Assembly: GCA_021325385.1 (NCBI GenBank)
Contig: JAJPHH010000103.1
Coordinates: 1-36,431 of the forward strand
Direction: 5' to 3'
Length of the DNA: 36,431 bases
DNA from: Alphaproteobacteria bacterium
Lineage (GTDB): Bacteria; Pseudomonadota; Alphaproteobacteria; Rhizobiales; Beijerinckiaceae
Shown: positions 1 to 8,148 of the stretch, piece by piece
Numbering within the stretch: position 1 is the stretch's first letter
Layout of the letters: the number at the start of each line of letters is the position of its first letter
The notes under the pieces: model-generated
What the model saw: only the letters and a program-made list of their open reading frames with translations
What the model was told of the DNA's origin: nothing
Database searches by the model: none
Position numbers and translations under genes: made by a program

Positions 1-2
1 GA

Positions 3-158
3 TACCGCTCAAGACACGGCGCCAAGAACATGGCCGTCGTTCGCCGCTTCGCCCTCGGCCTCGTCCGCGCCAACAAAACCAAGGGAAGCGTCAAAACCCG
101 CCGAAAAACCGCAGGCTGGGACCCGCGCTTCCTCCTCCAAATCCTTCAGCTGCAGTGA
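3..158 (+). CDS. ISAs1-family transposase, C-terminal fragment (cut by window edge)
   Basis: An open frame enters from the left edge and ends at a TGA, giving about 51 residues. The peptide contains GAKNMAVVRRFALGLVR followed by KGSVKTRRKTAGWD and a FLLQIL tail. This is the usual C-terminus of ISAs1-type (DDE, H-repeat-like) transposases. The catalytic part lies outside the window, so I cannot tell whether the element is intact. I could not identify a terminal inverted repeat in the 190 bp downstream. The family assignment is recalled from typical ISAs1 C-termini and is moderately secure. Confidence 0.7.
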   Translation, partial: YRSRHGAKNMAVVRRFALGLVRANKTKGSVKTRRKTAGWDPRFLLQILQLQ

Positions 159-347
159 AGTTAACCTGGATTCCGCGCCGTGGGGTGCTGTCCGAGAGCA
201 GCGGCTATTGGTTTGGCGGACGGAACCTGAACGCCCAGCCTGCCCAGGGCTGCCCGACGAGGGATCCGGCTGGTCAGTTTTTTCCAACCTGCGCGAATAA
301 TTTGAAGTTCTGAGGTCAAGGGCGCAGACCGGCCGAGCGAGGGTCTC

Positions 348-1835
348 TCACTCTGCGGTCGACAGCGGCGTCGCCACTTCCTCCAGCGGCCGGCGCTCCG
401 CCTGCACCGCAAACAAAGCCGCCACCACGGCCGCGCCGAGCATCAGCGCCGAGGCGAGAGCGTAGCCGGCGAAGACGCTTCCGCGCGAGCCGCTCTGGAT
501 CAACGCGCCGAACAAAGCAGGGGCGGCGACGCCGCCGATCCCGGTGCCGATCGCATAGAAGGCCGCGATCGCCATGGCGCGGATTTCGACCGGGAAGGTT
601 TCGCTGACCGTCAGATAGGCGGAGCTCGCCGCGGGCGAAGCGAAGAAAAACACCGCCATCCAGGCGAGGGTGATGGTGACCGCCGTAAACAGATCGGCGA
701 GGAACAGCGCGCCGCTGACGAGCAGCAGCGCGCCAGAAACCGCATAGGTCAACGAAATCATGCGCCGCCGGCCGACGGAATCGAACAAGGGTCCGAGCAG
801 GAGCGGGCCGAGGAAATTGGTCGCCGCGAAAGGCAAGATGTACCAGCCGATATCCTGGGAAGGAACGCGGTAGAATTCAGTCAGGATCAATGCGTACGTG
901 AAGAAGATCGCGTTGTAGAGAAAGGCTTGCGACGCCATCAGAGCGAGGCCGACCAGCGTGCGCCGCAACTGCTTGCGCAGCAGCGTGTCGAAGACGTCGC
1001 CGAGCGGCGTATGCGTGCGCGACCGGAAGCGCAAGCCCGCATTTTCCTTCAGCGGTTCGATCGCGCCGCCGCCTTCGAAGACCCGTCGTTCGATGTCGCC
1101 GACGATCCGCTCGGCGTCTTCGGGCCGGCCATGGATGATCAGCCAGCGCGGGCTTTCCGGGATCCACATGCGCATCGCAATGATGACGAGGCCGATCGCC
1201 GCGCCGATCAGAAAAGCGAGGCGCCAGCCGAGTTCGGGATTGATCACCTTTGGATCGAGAAGGACGATGGCGGCGAGCGCGCCGATCGCGGCGCCGACCC
1301 AGAAGCTGCCGTTGATCGCCAGATCCGTCGCGCCGCGATAGCGCGCCGGGACGAGTTCCTGGATGGCGGAATTGATCGCCGTGTATTCGCCGCCGATCCC
1401 GGCGCCGGTGAGGAAGCGGAAGACGAAGAACATGGCCCCGTTGGCGGAGAGGCCTGTCGCGGCGGTCGCCAGCAGATAGACGGCCAGCGTGATGAAAAAC
1501 AATTTCTTCCGGCCGAGCCGGTCGGTCAGCCAGCCGAAGAACAGCGCGCCGCTCACCGCGCCGATCAGGTAAGCGCTGCCCGCCAGACCAATGTCCTGAT
1601 CCGAAAAAGCGAGGGCGGGGCTTGCTTTGAGGGCGGCGGCGACCGACCCGGCCAGGGTGACTTCGAGCCCGTCGAGAATCCAGGTGACGCCGAGGGCGAT
1701 GACGACCAGCGTATGGAAACGCGCCCAGGTCAAGCGCTCCAGCCGCGCCGGGACGTCGCTCGAAAACACCCTTTGGTCGGATTGAGAAACGGCGCGCTGC
1801 AAGCCCGTCGGATCCTCCCCGTCTGTTAACGTCAT
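348..1835 (-). CDS. MFS transporter, sugar/organic-acid porter type
   Basis: The 495-residue protein has the size and about 12 hydrophobic segments of a major facilitator inner-membrane transporter. The loop 2-3 signature is GWLTDRLGRKK (about residues 101-111). PESPRWL after the sixth segment (about 225) and the repeat GPLFDSVGRRR in the second half are typical of the sugar-porter/AAHS branches. The N-terminus has a soluble stretch of about 35 residues before the first helix. It lies 277 bp downstream of the LacI-type regulator on the same strand, so co-transcription is possible but not shown. The substrate cannot be read from sequence; a sugar or aromatic/organic acid is likely. The ATG at 1835 follows a weak purine-rich stretch. 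Confidence 0.85.
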   Translation of the reverse strand: MTLTDGEDPTGLQRAVSQSDQRVFSSDVPARLERLTWARFHTLVVIALGVTWILDGLEVTLAGSVAAALKASPALAFSDQDIGLAGSAYLIGAVSGALFFGWLTDRLGRKKLFFITLAVYLLATAATGLSANGAMFFVFRFLTGAGIGGEYTAINSAIQELVPARYRGATDLAINGSFWVGAAIGALAAIVLLDPKVINPELGWRLAFLIGAAIGLVIIAMRMWIPESPRWLIIHGRPEDAERIVGDIERRVFEGGGAIEPLKENAGLRFRSRTHTPLGDVFDTLLRKQLRRTLVGLALMASQAFLYNAIFFTYALILTEFYRVPSQDIGWYILPFAATNFLGPLLLGPLFDSVGRRRMISLTYAVSGALLLVSGALFLADLFTAVTITLAWMAVFFFASPAASSAYLTVSETFPVEIRAMAIAAFYAIGTGIGGVAAPALFGALIQSGSRGSVFAGYALASALMLGAAVVAALFAVQAERRPLEEVATPLSTAE

Positions 1836-2112
1836 TCACCGCCAAAAGTTCGGCGGCCCTAAGGCGGCGGCGTTCCCTCCCTGTCGCCGCCGGCCAAGCC
1901 CGGCGCTCGACGGCGCTTTGATTTGCAAAAGCGAGCGACCTGAGCGATCAGGTCTGCATCATGGCCCGCCATTCGCCGGGAATGCCGGCGGCGGGCGCCC
2001 GAGGGTCCATGGCGGCATGGAGCGCCGATGCGATTTGAGCTTGTTCTGCGCCATGGTCGGGTCGCCCGGCGGGAACTGGCGCAAACGGCGGCATGGCGGC
2101 GAGGTACGCGCC

Positions 2113-3180
2113 TCAACTCGCATGATCATAGAGGGTTCGCGGCTCGATGAGTCGCGGCTCGACGGCGATCAGGCGAGGCGTGAAATCCCCGGCGTCGAGG
2201 ACCTCGTAGGCCCGATCGACCAGGCCGTCCGCGTCCTGTCTCATCATGGTCACCGGAAACGACAGGAAGGCGGCGAAGGGATCGTAATCGAAGCAGCCGA
2301 TGGCGATGTCCGTGAACGCCCCATCAGGGAGGGCGGCGAAGAGCCGCAAGACGCCCTCGAACACGGGCAGGGAATTGATGAACAGCGCCTTCGGCAGGCC
2401 GCCCAGGCGCGCGCACAGCGCCTCGAGCGTCGCCGTCGCGCGGCGCGGGTCGTAGCCGCAGAGCAAGACCTGATCGTCGCTGGCCGCAAGCCCCATCTCC
2501 GCGCAAACTTTGCGAAAGCCATCGAGGCGCGAAACGGTCGCGAAGTCGCCGGCGACCCCGCCGAGAAAAAGAGGCCGCTCCAGCCGCGAGGCGGCGACAG
2601 GGGCCCCGCGCAGCAGGGTGCGCGTCAGCCGCTCAGCCCCGAGGCGATTGTCGGTCACAACCGAGGGCGCGCCGAGACTCGGAAGGTCGATGAACACGTG
2701 CGGCAGGCGCGCCGCCGCGCAGATCTCGCGCAAGGCTTCGGCGTCGGTGGCCCCGGCGATGAACAAGGCGTCGATCTTGTAGGAAATCAGCGTCCTGACG
2801 ACGCGCGCCTCCTCCTCCGGGTTGCGAAGCGTGCTCGCGATGACCGGGCAATGGCCGCGACGCCTGGCTCTCGTATCGAAGCTCTGGCTGAGCGACGAGA
2901 AGAATCGGTCTTCGTGCGTTGCAATGATCAGGCCGACCAGACCGGAGCGCTCCCGTCGCAAGCCCCGCGCCTGCAAGTTCGGAACATAGCCCAGCTCCGC
3001 GGCGAGCGCCTCGATCGCGAGGGCGGTCGCGGGCTTGATCCGGCGCTCGGTCGCTTTCCCGCTCAGTACGGCGCTGACCGTCGAGGGCGACGCGCCGCTG
3101 CGGCGAGCGAGGTCATAGATCGTCGGTTTGCGGCCGGCGCCGCCGGCAAGTCCATCGCCGGAGCGATTGCGGCGGGCCAT
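2113..3180 (-). CDS. LacI-family transcriptional regulator
   Basis: The 355-residue protein has an N-terminal LacI helix-turn-helix (about residues 18-70: TIYDLARRSGASPSTVSAVL, then a hinge ending LGYVPNLQARGLR). A periplasmic-binding-protein-like effector domain follows, with GLIIATHEDRFF, DALFIAGAT and VFIDLPSLGAPSVVTDN. I chose the ATG at 3180 because it gives the normal LacI length; a longer reading to 3345 would add an untypical 55-residue leader that runs over the operator. The gene is divergent from a sugar ABC operon. A palindrome of LacI type lies between the two (3328-3343), so it probably represses that operon and is relieved by the sugar. The effector is unknown. Confidence 0.88.
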   Translation of the reverse strand: MARRNRSGDGLAGGAGRKPTIYDLARRSGASPSTVSAVLSGKATERRIKPATALAIEALAAELGYVPNLQARGLRRERSGLVGLIIATHEDRFFSSLSQSFDTRARRRGHCPVIASTLRNPEEEARVVRTLISYKIDALFIAGATDAEALREICAAARLPHVFIDLPSLGAPSVVTDNRLGAERLTRTLLRGAPVAASRLERPLFLGGVAGDFATVSRLDGFRKVCAEMGLAASDDQVLLCGYDPRRATATLEALCARLGGLPKALFINSLPVFEGVLRLFAALPDGAFTDIAIGCFDYDPFAAFLSFPVTMMRQDADGLVDRAYEVLDAGDFTPRLIAVEPRLIEPRTLYDHAS

Positions 3181-3327
3181 CGTCAGCCGGCCTGCGCGCC
3201 GGCCGCGAGAGTCCTCGCTGGCTCTTGACGGAAGTCCGTTTCTACGGTGAACTTCAGAGTTCGATCGAGCATCGCTGACTATTTCGTCGCGGCGGAAAGC
3301 AGGCCGCGACTGAATGTAACCGCGATT

Positions 3328-3343
3328 GCACAATCGATTGAGC
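3328..3343. promoter_or_regulatory. Predicted LacI-family operator
   Basis: The 16-bp site GCACAATCGATTGAGC is a palindrome with one mismatched pair and the central CpG typical of LacI-family operators (AATCGATT core). It starts 54 bp upstream of the binding-protein ATG (3382) and lies about 150 bp from the regulator start. An overlapping inverted repeat, CGATTG-CA-CAATCG (3323-3336), extends it to the left. Binding is inferred from symmetry, position and the adjacent lacI-type gene. Confidence 0.65.
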
Positions 3344-3381
3344 AAAGCAGGCCGTCAAGGGCCTTGGACAGGGAGGACTGC

Positions 3382-4374
3382 ATGTTGAGGATACTGACTG
3401 CGGCATTTGCAGGCGCGGCGTTCCTCGCGAGCGCGGGAGCTGCGGCCTTTGGCGCCGAACAGCCGACGATGGGCGTCGTCGTCAAGATCGGCGGCATTCC
3501 TTGGTTCAACGCGATGGAGACTGGAATCAAGGAGGAAGCGGCCAAGGACGGGGTCAACGCCACCATGATCGGCCCGACCAGCGCGGATCCCGCGCTGCAA
3601 GTCCGCGCGATCGAAGACCTCATCGCCAAGAAAGTCACCGTGATCGGCGTCGTGCCCAATGACGAAAAGGCGCTGGAGCCGGTGCTCGAGAAGGCGCGAA
3701 ACGCCGGCATCAAAGTGGTCGCCCATGAGGGGCCGGGCATCCGCAACAAGGATTGGGACTTCGAACTGGCCTCGGCCAAGGGCTTTGGCGAGACCCATGC
3801 CGAACTGCTCGCTCAAAAGATGGGCGGCAAAGGCGAGTACGCCGTTTATGTCGGCTCGTTGACCGTGCCGCTGCACAATGCTTGGGCCGACGCGGCGATC
3901 GCCTATCTCAAGGCCAAATATCCGGACATGAAGCTGATCGGCGACCGTTACGGCGTGGCCGAGAACGTTGACGACAGCCGCAAGACGGCGCTCGATCTCC
4001 TCTCGGCCCATCCCGATCTCAAAGGGTTCCTGGCCTTCGGCAGCCAAGGGCCGATCGGCGCCGGTCGGGCGATCGAGGAGAAGGGACTGGTCGGCAAAGT
4101 GTTCGTGCTCGGCCCCTTCTCGCCGGGACAAGGACGCAAACTCGTCAAGGAAGGCGCGATCGCGGGCGGCTTCATGTGGAATCCGGCCGAGGCTGGCCGC
4201 GTGTTCGTACGCGTCGGCAAGCTGCTGGCCGAAGGTCAGGAAATCAAGGACGGCTCGACCATCGACGGTCTCGGTACGGTGAAGCCGGACCCGGCGAGCC
4301 GCAACATCATCACCGATAATCTCGTGCCGATCAACGCAAGCACGGTCGACAAGCTGGCGGATATGGGTCTTTAG
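3382..4374 (+). CDS. Sugar ABC transporter periplasmic binding protein (RbsB/LsrB type)
   Basis: The 330-residue exported protein starts with a Sec signal peptide (MLRILTAAFAGAAFLASAGA, cleavage about residue 27). A type-1 periplasmic binding fold follows: MGVVVKIGGIPWFNAMETG, then DPALQVRAIEDLIAKKV and a VGVVPND-like strand. It resembles ribose, rhamnose and autoinducer-2 binding proteins. GGGAGGA sits 6-7 nt before the ATG at 3382, which fixes the start; the open frame extends 45 codons further upstream through the operator and is not expected to be used. It is the first gene of the operon and should deliver a pentose- or ketose-like sugar to the two permeases. The ligand is not determined. 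Confidence 0.88.
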   Translation: MLRILTAAFAGAAFLASAGAAAFGAEQPTMGVVVKIGGIPWFNAMETGIKEEAAKDGVNATMIGPTSADPALQVRAIEDLIAKKVTVIGVVPNDEKALEPVLEKARNAGIKVVAHEGPGIRNKDWDFELASAKGFGETHAELLAQKMGGKGEYAVYVGSLTVPLHNAWADAAIAYLKAKYPDMKLIGDRYGVAENVDDSRKTALDLLSAHPDLKGFLAFGSQGPIGAGRAIEEKGLVGKVFVLGPFSPGQGRKLVKEGAIAGGFMWNPAEAGRVFVRVGKLLAEGQEIKDGSTIDGLGTVKPDPASRNIITDNLVPINASTVDKLADMGL

Positions 4375-4408
4375 CCTCTGCTCTCAACGAGACGGCGGCA
4401 ACAGGCGT

Positions 4409-4434
4409 CGCCCCTCTCCCTCCAGGGAGGGGCG
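4409..4434 (+). promoter_or_regulatory. GC-rich hairpin after the binding-protein gene
   Basis: CGCCCCTC and GAGGGGCG form a perfect 8-bp stem, and part of the loop (CCT/AGG) can pair as well. It lies 34 bp after the binding-protein stop, with no T-run. In sugar ABC operons such hairpins often stabilise the upstream mRNA or cut read-through, so that the binding protein is made in excess. That role is an inference here. Confidence 0.5.
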
Positions 4435-4453
4435 GCGTCGCGGCCGGCGATCG

Positions 4454-4484
4454 TTCCCTCAGGGCGCGAGTTTTGCGCCGGGAA
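4454..4484 (+). promoter_or_regulatory. Second hairpin upstream of the ATPase gene
   Basis: Outer arms TTCCC/GGGAA and inner arms GGCGC/GCGCC form a two-part stem-loop about 20 bp after the first hairpin. With it, this makes a tandem structured region in the 276-bp gap between binding protein and ATPase. No T-tract follows, so I read it as an attenuator or RNA-processing element, not a classical terminator. Confidence 0.4.
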
Positions 4485-4650
4485 AGGGCGAGGAGCCTTA
4501 GCCCAAAGGCTTCGGTTGCGCCGATGCATCGATTGTCAAAAACCGCGCCGCTCGTCCCCGCTGAACCGAAAAGCGCCGACCGGGGCGTTGCTGCGCCCGC
4601 AACGCTCGCGACGGCGGGCGCGAACCTCTTCGCCGAAGGAGTTTAGAAGC

Positions 4651-6171
4651 GTGCCCGTCGCCGAACATGACGAGAGCGCCGCGGACGCTGCGCCGGCGAT
4701 CCGCTTCGATCGCGTTTCGGTGACGTTCGGCGGCGTGCGGGCGCTCGACGGCGTTTCGTTCGAGGTCGATCGCGGCGAGGTCCATTGCTTGGCCGGCGAA
4801 AACGGCAGCGGGAAAAGCACGCTCATCAAAGTCGTCGCGGGAGTCTATCGACCCGAGCCCGGCGCGCATATGGAGTATTTCGGCCGGCCGGAGACGACGG
4901 TCACCCCTCAGCTGGCGCGGCGTCGCGGCGTCGCCGTCATCTGGCAGGATTTGGCGCTGTTCCCGGAGATGACCGTCGCCGAAAATATCGCCTTCGATCA
5001 TCTCGTCGGGGGAATGAGGCTCGTCGAACACGGCGCCATACGCAAGATCGCCGAATCGGCCCTCGCAAGGCTCGGCGTCGACCTCGATCTTGGCGCCCGG
5101 CTGAACAAGCTCCCGATCGCCCGGCGTCAATTGGCGGCGATCGCCCGCGCGCTGGCCAGCGACGCGAAGCTGATCTTCATGGACGAGCCGACGGCCTCGT
5201 TGACGCAGGCCGAGACCGACATGTTGCTCGACGTGGTGCGCACGCTGTCCGCGTCGGGCGTCGCCATCGTTTTTGTCAGCCATCGCTTGGCGGAAGTGCT
5301 CGAGGTCTCGAGCCGCGCGACCGTGCTGCGGGACGGCCGGCTGGTCGGCGTCTTCGAGGCGGCCGGCCTCAGCCAAACGCGGTTGACGGAGCTGATGACC
5401 GGCAAGCAGTTCGACCAGAGAATTTCCGCGCGCAGCTTCGCCGCGGCGCCGGCCGTCCTCTCGGTCGAGGACCTGTCGCGACACGGCGAGTACGAAGGCG
5501 TCAACCTCGCTCTGCGAGCCGGCGAAGTCGTCGGCCTGGTCGGGCTGATCGGCGCCGGGCGGACCGAACTCGCGCACACGCTCTTCGGCATGACCCGGCC
5601 GGATCGCGGCGCCATCCGGCTCAACGGGCGCAATATCGCCTTTCGCAACAATCGCGACGCCATCGCCGCGGGCGTCGCTTACGTCTCGGAAGATCGGCTC
5701 GCGCTCGGACTCGTGCAGCAGCAATCGATCGCCGACAATCTCGTCATCACCAGGCTGCGCGCGATTTCCAACGCAGCCGGCGCGATTTCGCGCGCGAAAA
5801 AGGCGGCCGCCGTCGCAAAAGGCGTCACGGATCTTGCGATCAAGATCGGGCGGCCGGCGGACGCCGTGTCGACGCTTTCGGGCGGCAACCAGCAGAGGGT
5901 GGTGCTCGCCAAATGGCTCGCGACCTCGCCCAAGGCGCTGATTCTCGACTGCCCGACGGTCGGCGTCGACGTCGGCGCGCGCGACGGCATTTACCGGATT
6001 ATCCGCCGCCTGGCCGAGAGCGGCATTGCGATCTTGCTGATCTCCGACGAAGTCTCGGAGGCCTTTTTCAACGCGGACCGCGTGCTGCACATGGCGGCCG
6101 GACGGATCGTCGGCGACTACGATCCGCGCTCGGTCTCGCTCGCCGATTTGGAGAGCGCGGTCTATGCGTGA
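4651..6171 (+). CDS. Sugar ABC transporter ATP-binding protein, two fused domains (RbsA/MglA type)
   Basis: The 506-residue protein has two tandem ABC domains. Domain 1 has Walker A GENGSGKST (about residue 48) and Walker B LIFMDEPTASL, but the usual LSGGQ region reads LPIARRQLAAIARAL. Domain 2 has the degenerate P-loop GLIGAGRTE, a normal LSGGNQQRV and LILDCPTVGVD. This asymmetry is normal for RbsA-like proteins. The start is GTG at 4651, preceded by AGGAG with 9-nt spacing; the frame is open further upstream but without a better site. Its end overlaps the next permease by 8 bp, showing translational coupling. It powers import with the two permeases that follow. Confidence 0.9.
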   Translation: MPVAEHDESAADAAPAIRFDRVSVTFGGVRALDGVSFEVDRGEVHCLAGENGSGKSTLIKVVAGVYRPEPGAHMEYFGRPETTVTPQLARRRGVAVIWQDLALFPEMTVAENIAFDHLVGGMRLVEHGAIRKIAESALARLGVDLDLGARLNKLPIARRQLAAIARALASDAKLIFMDEPTASLTQAETDMLLDVVRTLSASGVAIVFVSHRLAEVLEVSSRATVLRDGRLVGVFEAAGLSQTRLTELMTGKQFDQRISARSFAAAPAVLSVEDLSRHGEYEGVNLALRAGEVVGLVGLIGAGRTELAHTLFGMTRPDRGAIRLNGRNIAFRNNRDAIAAGVAYVSEDRLALGLVQQQSIADNLVITRLRAISNAAGAISRAKKAAAVAKGVTDLAIKIGRPADAVSTLSGGNQQRVVLAKWLATSPKALILDCPTVGVDVGARDGIYRIIRRLAESGIAILLISDEVSEAFFNADRVLHMAAGRIVGDYDPRSVSLADLESAVYA

Positions 6172-7162
6172 CTATCTGCGAACCCATGAGGGCGAGGCGA
6201 GGCTGCTGGCGGTCTTGGCCGGCCTCGTCGTCTTTCTGTCGGCGGCCTCGCCGAGCTTTCTGACCGCCGCCAATCTCGCCTCGCTGATGAACAACAGCGC
6301 CATCAACGTGATCTGGGCGGTCGGCCTTCTGGTCGTGCTGATCTCGGGCGGGATCGACATTTCCTTCGCGGTGGCCGCGTCCGTCGTGCAGTATTTGTGC
6401 TTTTACGCCTTGATGGCGGTTGGCGGCGGCGACTGGCTCGTCGGCGTCGTCTTCGCGGGCGCCATCGGCGTCGCCATCGGCGCGGTCAACGCGGCGCTCA
6501 TCGCCGGTTTCCGCATCATTTCGATCGTCGTGACGATCGCTACGTTCAACGCGCTTTTCGGCCTCCTGATGTTCGCGACGGCCGGCCGGTCGCTCTACGA
6601 CCTGCCTAACTGGTGGACTGAGCGCATCGAGGTCGTCCGGCTCGGCGACCACGCCGCGCTCGCCCTTCCGGTCGCGGCGATGGCGGTCGCGATGGCCTCG
6701 ACCTGGTTCCTGATCTCGCGCACGACCATCGGTCGGCAGCTCTATGCGTTCGGCGACAATCCGGAAGGAGCGCGGCGCGCCGGGGTGGCGACGACGCCGA
6801 TGCAGTTCATCGCCTATGGCTGGATGGGGTTGATGGCGGGCATTGGCGGCTTGATGCAAGTCAACATCGTCCAGGAGATCGTACCCAATGCATTGATCGG
6901 ACGCGAACTCGACGTTTTGGCCGCGGTCGTGCTGGGCGGCGCGCGGCTCGGCGGCGGCCGCGGCACGGTGCTCGGCTGCTTTCTCGGCGTCCTGCTCGTC
7001 GCGATCACCCAAAACGGCCTCAACCTGCTCGGCGTCTCGCCCTATGCGTTCAAGATGGTGATCGGACTGACGATCCTGGCCGCGATCTCCCTTTCGGGCG
7101 TCGACCTTGCTGCGCTCGCGACGGCCAAATCCGGGAGGCGCAAGCTTGGTCGACCGGATTGA
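6164..7162 (+). CDS. Sugar ABC transporter permease 1 (RbsC type)
   Basis: The 332-residue membrane protein has about 8-10 hydrophobic segments and the branched-chain/sugar permease signature. Landmarks are VLISGGIDISFA (about residues 56-68), the EAA-like loop FGDNPEGARRAGV (about 197-209), LAAVVLGGARLGGGRGTVLG and a final GLNLLGVSPYAFKMVIG. The ATG lies inside the end of the ATPase gene. It forms the membrane channel together with permease 2. Most RbsC-type systems use a homodimer; the second, different permease here suggests a heterodimeric channel, as in Lsr- and rhamnose-type systems. Confidence 0.9.
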   Translation: MRDYLRTHEGEARLLAVLAGLVVFLSAASPSFLTAANLASLMNNSAINVIWAVGLLVVLISGGIDISFAVAASVVQYLCFYALMAVGGGDWLVGVVFAGAIGVAIGAVNAALIAGFRIISIVVTIATFNALFGLLMFATAGRSLYDLPNWWTERIEVVRLGDHAALALPVAAMAVAMASTWFLISRTTIGRQLYAFGDNPEGARRAGVATTPMQFIAYGWMGLMAGIGGLMQVNIVQEIVPNALIGRELDVLAAVVLGGARLGGGRGTVLGCFLGVLLVAITQNGLNLLGVSPYAFKMVIGLTILAAISLSGVDLAALATAKSGRRKLGRPD

Positions 7163-8144
7163 GCGCCATTACGCGGTGTTTGGACGCGACGTCTGGGGCC
7201 TGCTCGGGTTCCTGGCCTTGGCGCTCATCGCCTTCGCCGCCGCCGCGCCGCAATTCTTGACCGCGGCGAATTTCAGCTCGATGGCCTTCCAGGTGTCCGA
7301 TCTCGGACTGCTGACGCTCGCGATGCTGATGCCGATCATTTCTGGCGGCTTCAATCTCGCGATCATCGCGACCGCGAATTTGAGCGGATTGACGCTCGCC
7401 TGGATTCTGAATCTCAACGGCGGACCGCAGGCCGGCGTACTTGCCTTCGCCGGCGGGGCGGCCGCCGCGCTGGCGGTGGGGGGCGCTTCCGGCGCGGCGA
7501 TGGGGGCGACAATCGCCTTTCTCGGCGCTCACCCGATCCTCGCCTCGTTGGCGATGATGATCTTCTTGCGCGGCTTGGGAGAGTATCTGACCCGCGGCGG
7601 CGATATTTCCGGATTTCCCGATTTCTTGGGAGAAGTGGGTCACGGCGAGCTCTTGGGCGTGCCCGTCCCCATGCTCGTTCTCGTCGGCGCGGCGTTGTTC
7701 TGGCATTTTCTGCTCTCGCATACCCGCCACGGTTTCGCCGTGACGATGATCGGCTCGAACGCGCGCGCCGCGGAATATTCGGGCGTCCCGGTCAAGCGCA
7801 CGATCACGCTCGTCTATGCGCTCTCCGGCATGATGTGCGCGCTTGCCGGAATCTTGATGCTGACGCGCTTCAATTCGGTTCGCGTCGGCCATGGCGACTC
7901 GCTGCTGCTCGTGACCGTGCTTGCCTGCTTTCTCGGCGGCGTCGATCCGTTCGGCGGCTTCGGCCGGGTCGCGCCGGTATTCGTGGCTTTGCTGATCCTG
8001 CAGACGCTCTCGTCGGGCCTCAACCTGTTGGGCGCCAACCAGCACCTGTCGACGGCGGTGTGGGGCCTTTTCCTGATCGCGGTGATGAGTCTTCGCTGGG
8101 CCGGACCAGTCCTGGCCAAACTGTTGAAACGAACCAAGGAGTGA
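7146..8144 (+). CDS. Sugar ABC transporter permease 2 (RbsC type)
   Basis: The 332-residue polytopic protein belongs to the same family as permease 1 but is clearly divergent. Landmarks are LMPIISGGFNLAIIA (about residues 59-73), MIGSNARAAEYSGVPV (the cytoplasmic EAA-like loop), CFLGGVDPFGGFGRV and SGLNLLGANQHLSTAVWG. The probable start is TTG at 7146, because GGGAGG lies 7 nt upstream of it. An ATG at 7107 would lie deep inside permease 1 without a ribosome site. Start and preceding stop overlap by 17 bp. It ends 4 bp before the epimerase gene. It is expected to pair with permease 1. Confidence 0.87.
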   Translation: MVDRIERHYAVFGRDVWGLLGFLALALIAFAAAAPQFLTAANFSSMAFQVSDLGLLTLAMLMPIISGGFNLAIIATANLSGLTLAWILNLNGGPQAGVLAFAGGAAAALAVGGASGAAMGATIAFLGAHPILASLAMMIFLRGLGEYLTRGGDISGFPDFLGEVGHGELLGVPVPMLVLVGAALFWHFLLSHTRHGFAVTMIGSNARAAEYSGVPVKRTITLVYALSGMMCALAGILMLTRFNSVRVGHGDSLLLVTVLACFLGGVDPFGGFGRVAPVFVALLILQTLSSGLNLLGANQHLSTAVWGLFLIAVMSLRWAGPVLAKLLKRTKE

Positions 8145-8148
8145 TCCC

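Noticed and set aside
1948-2115. Frame that continues past the LacI-type stop and reads PPFAPVPAGRPDHGAEQAQI..EWRAMMQT
   Set aside because: It looks protein-like and is in phase with the repressor gene, but has no ribosome site and matches no family I know. A stop-codon read-through or small gene cannot be supported.
4498-6090. Long minus-strand frame opposite the sugar ATPase
   Set aside because: Arg/Asp/Glu-rich mirror product with no domain, a usual effect of high-GC codon bias.
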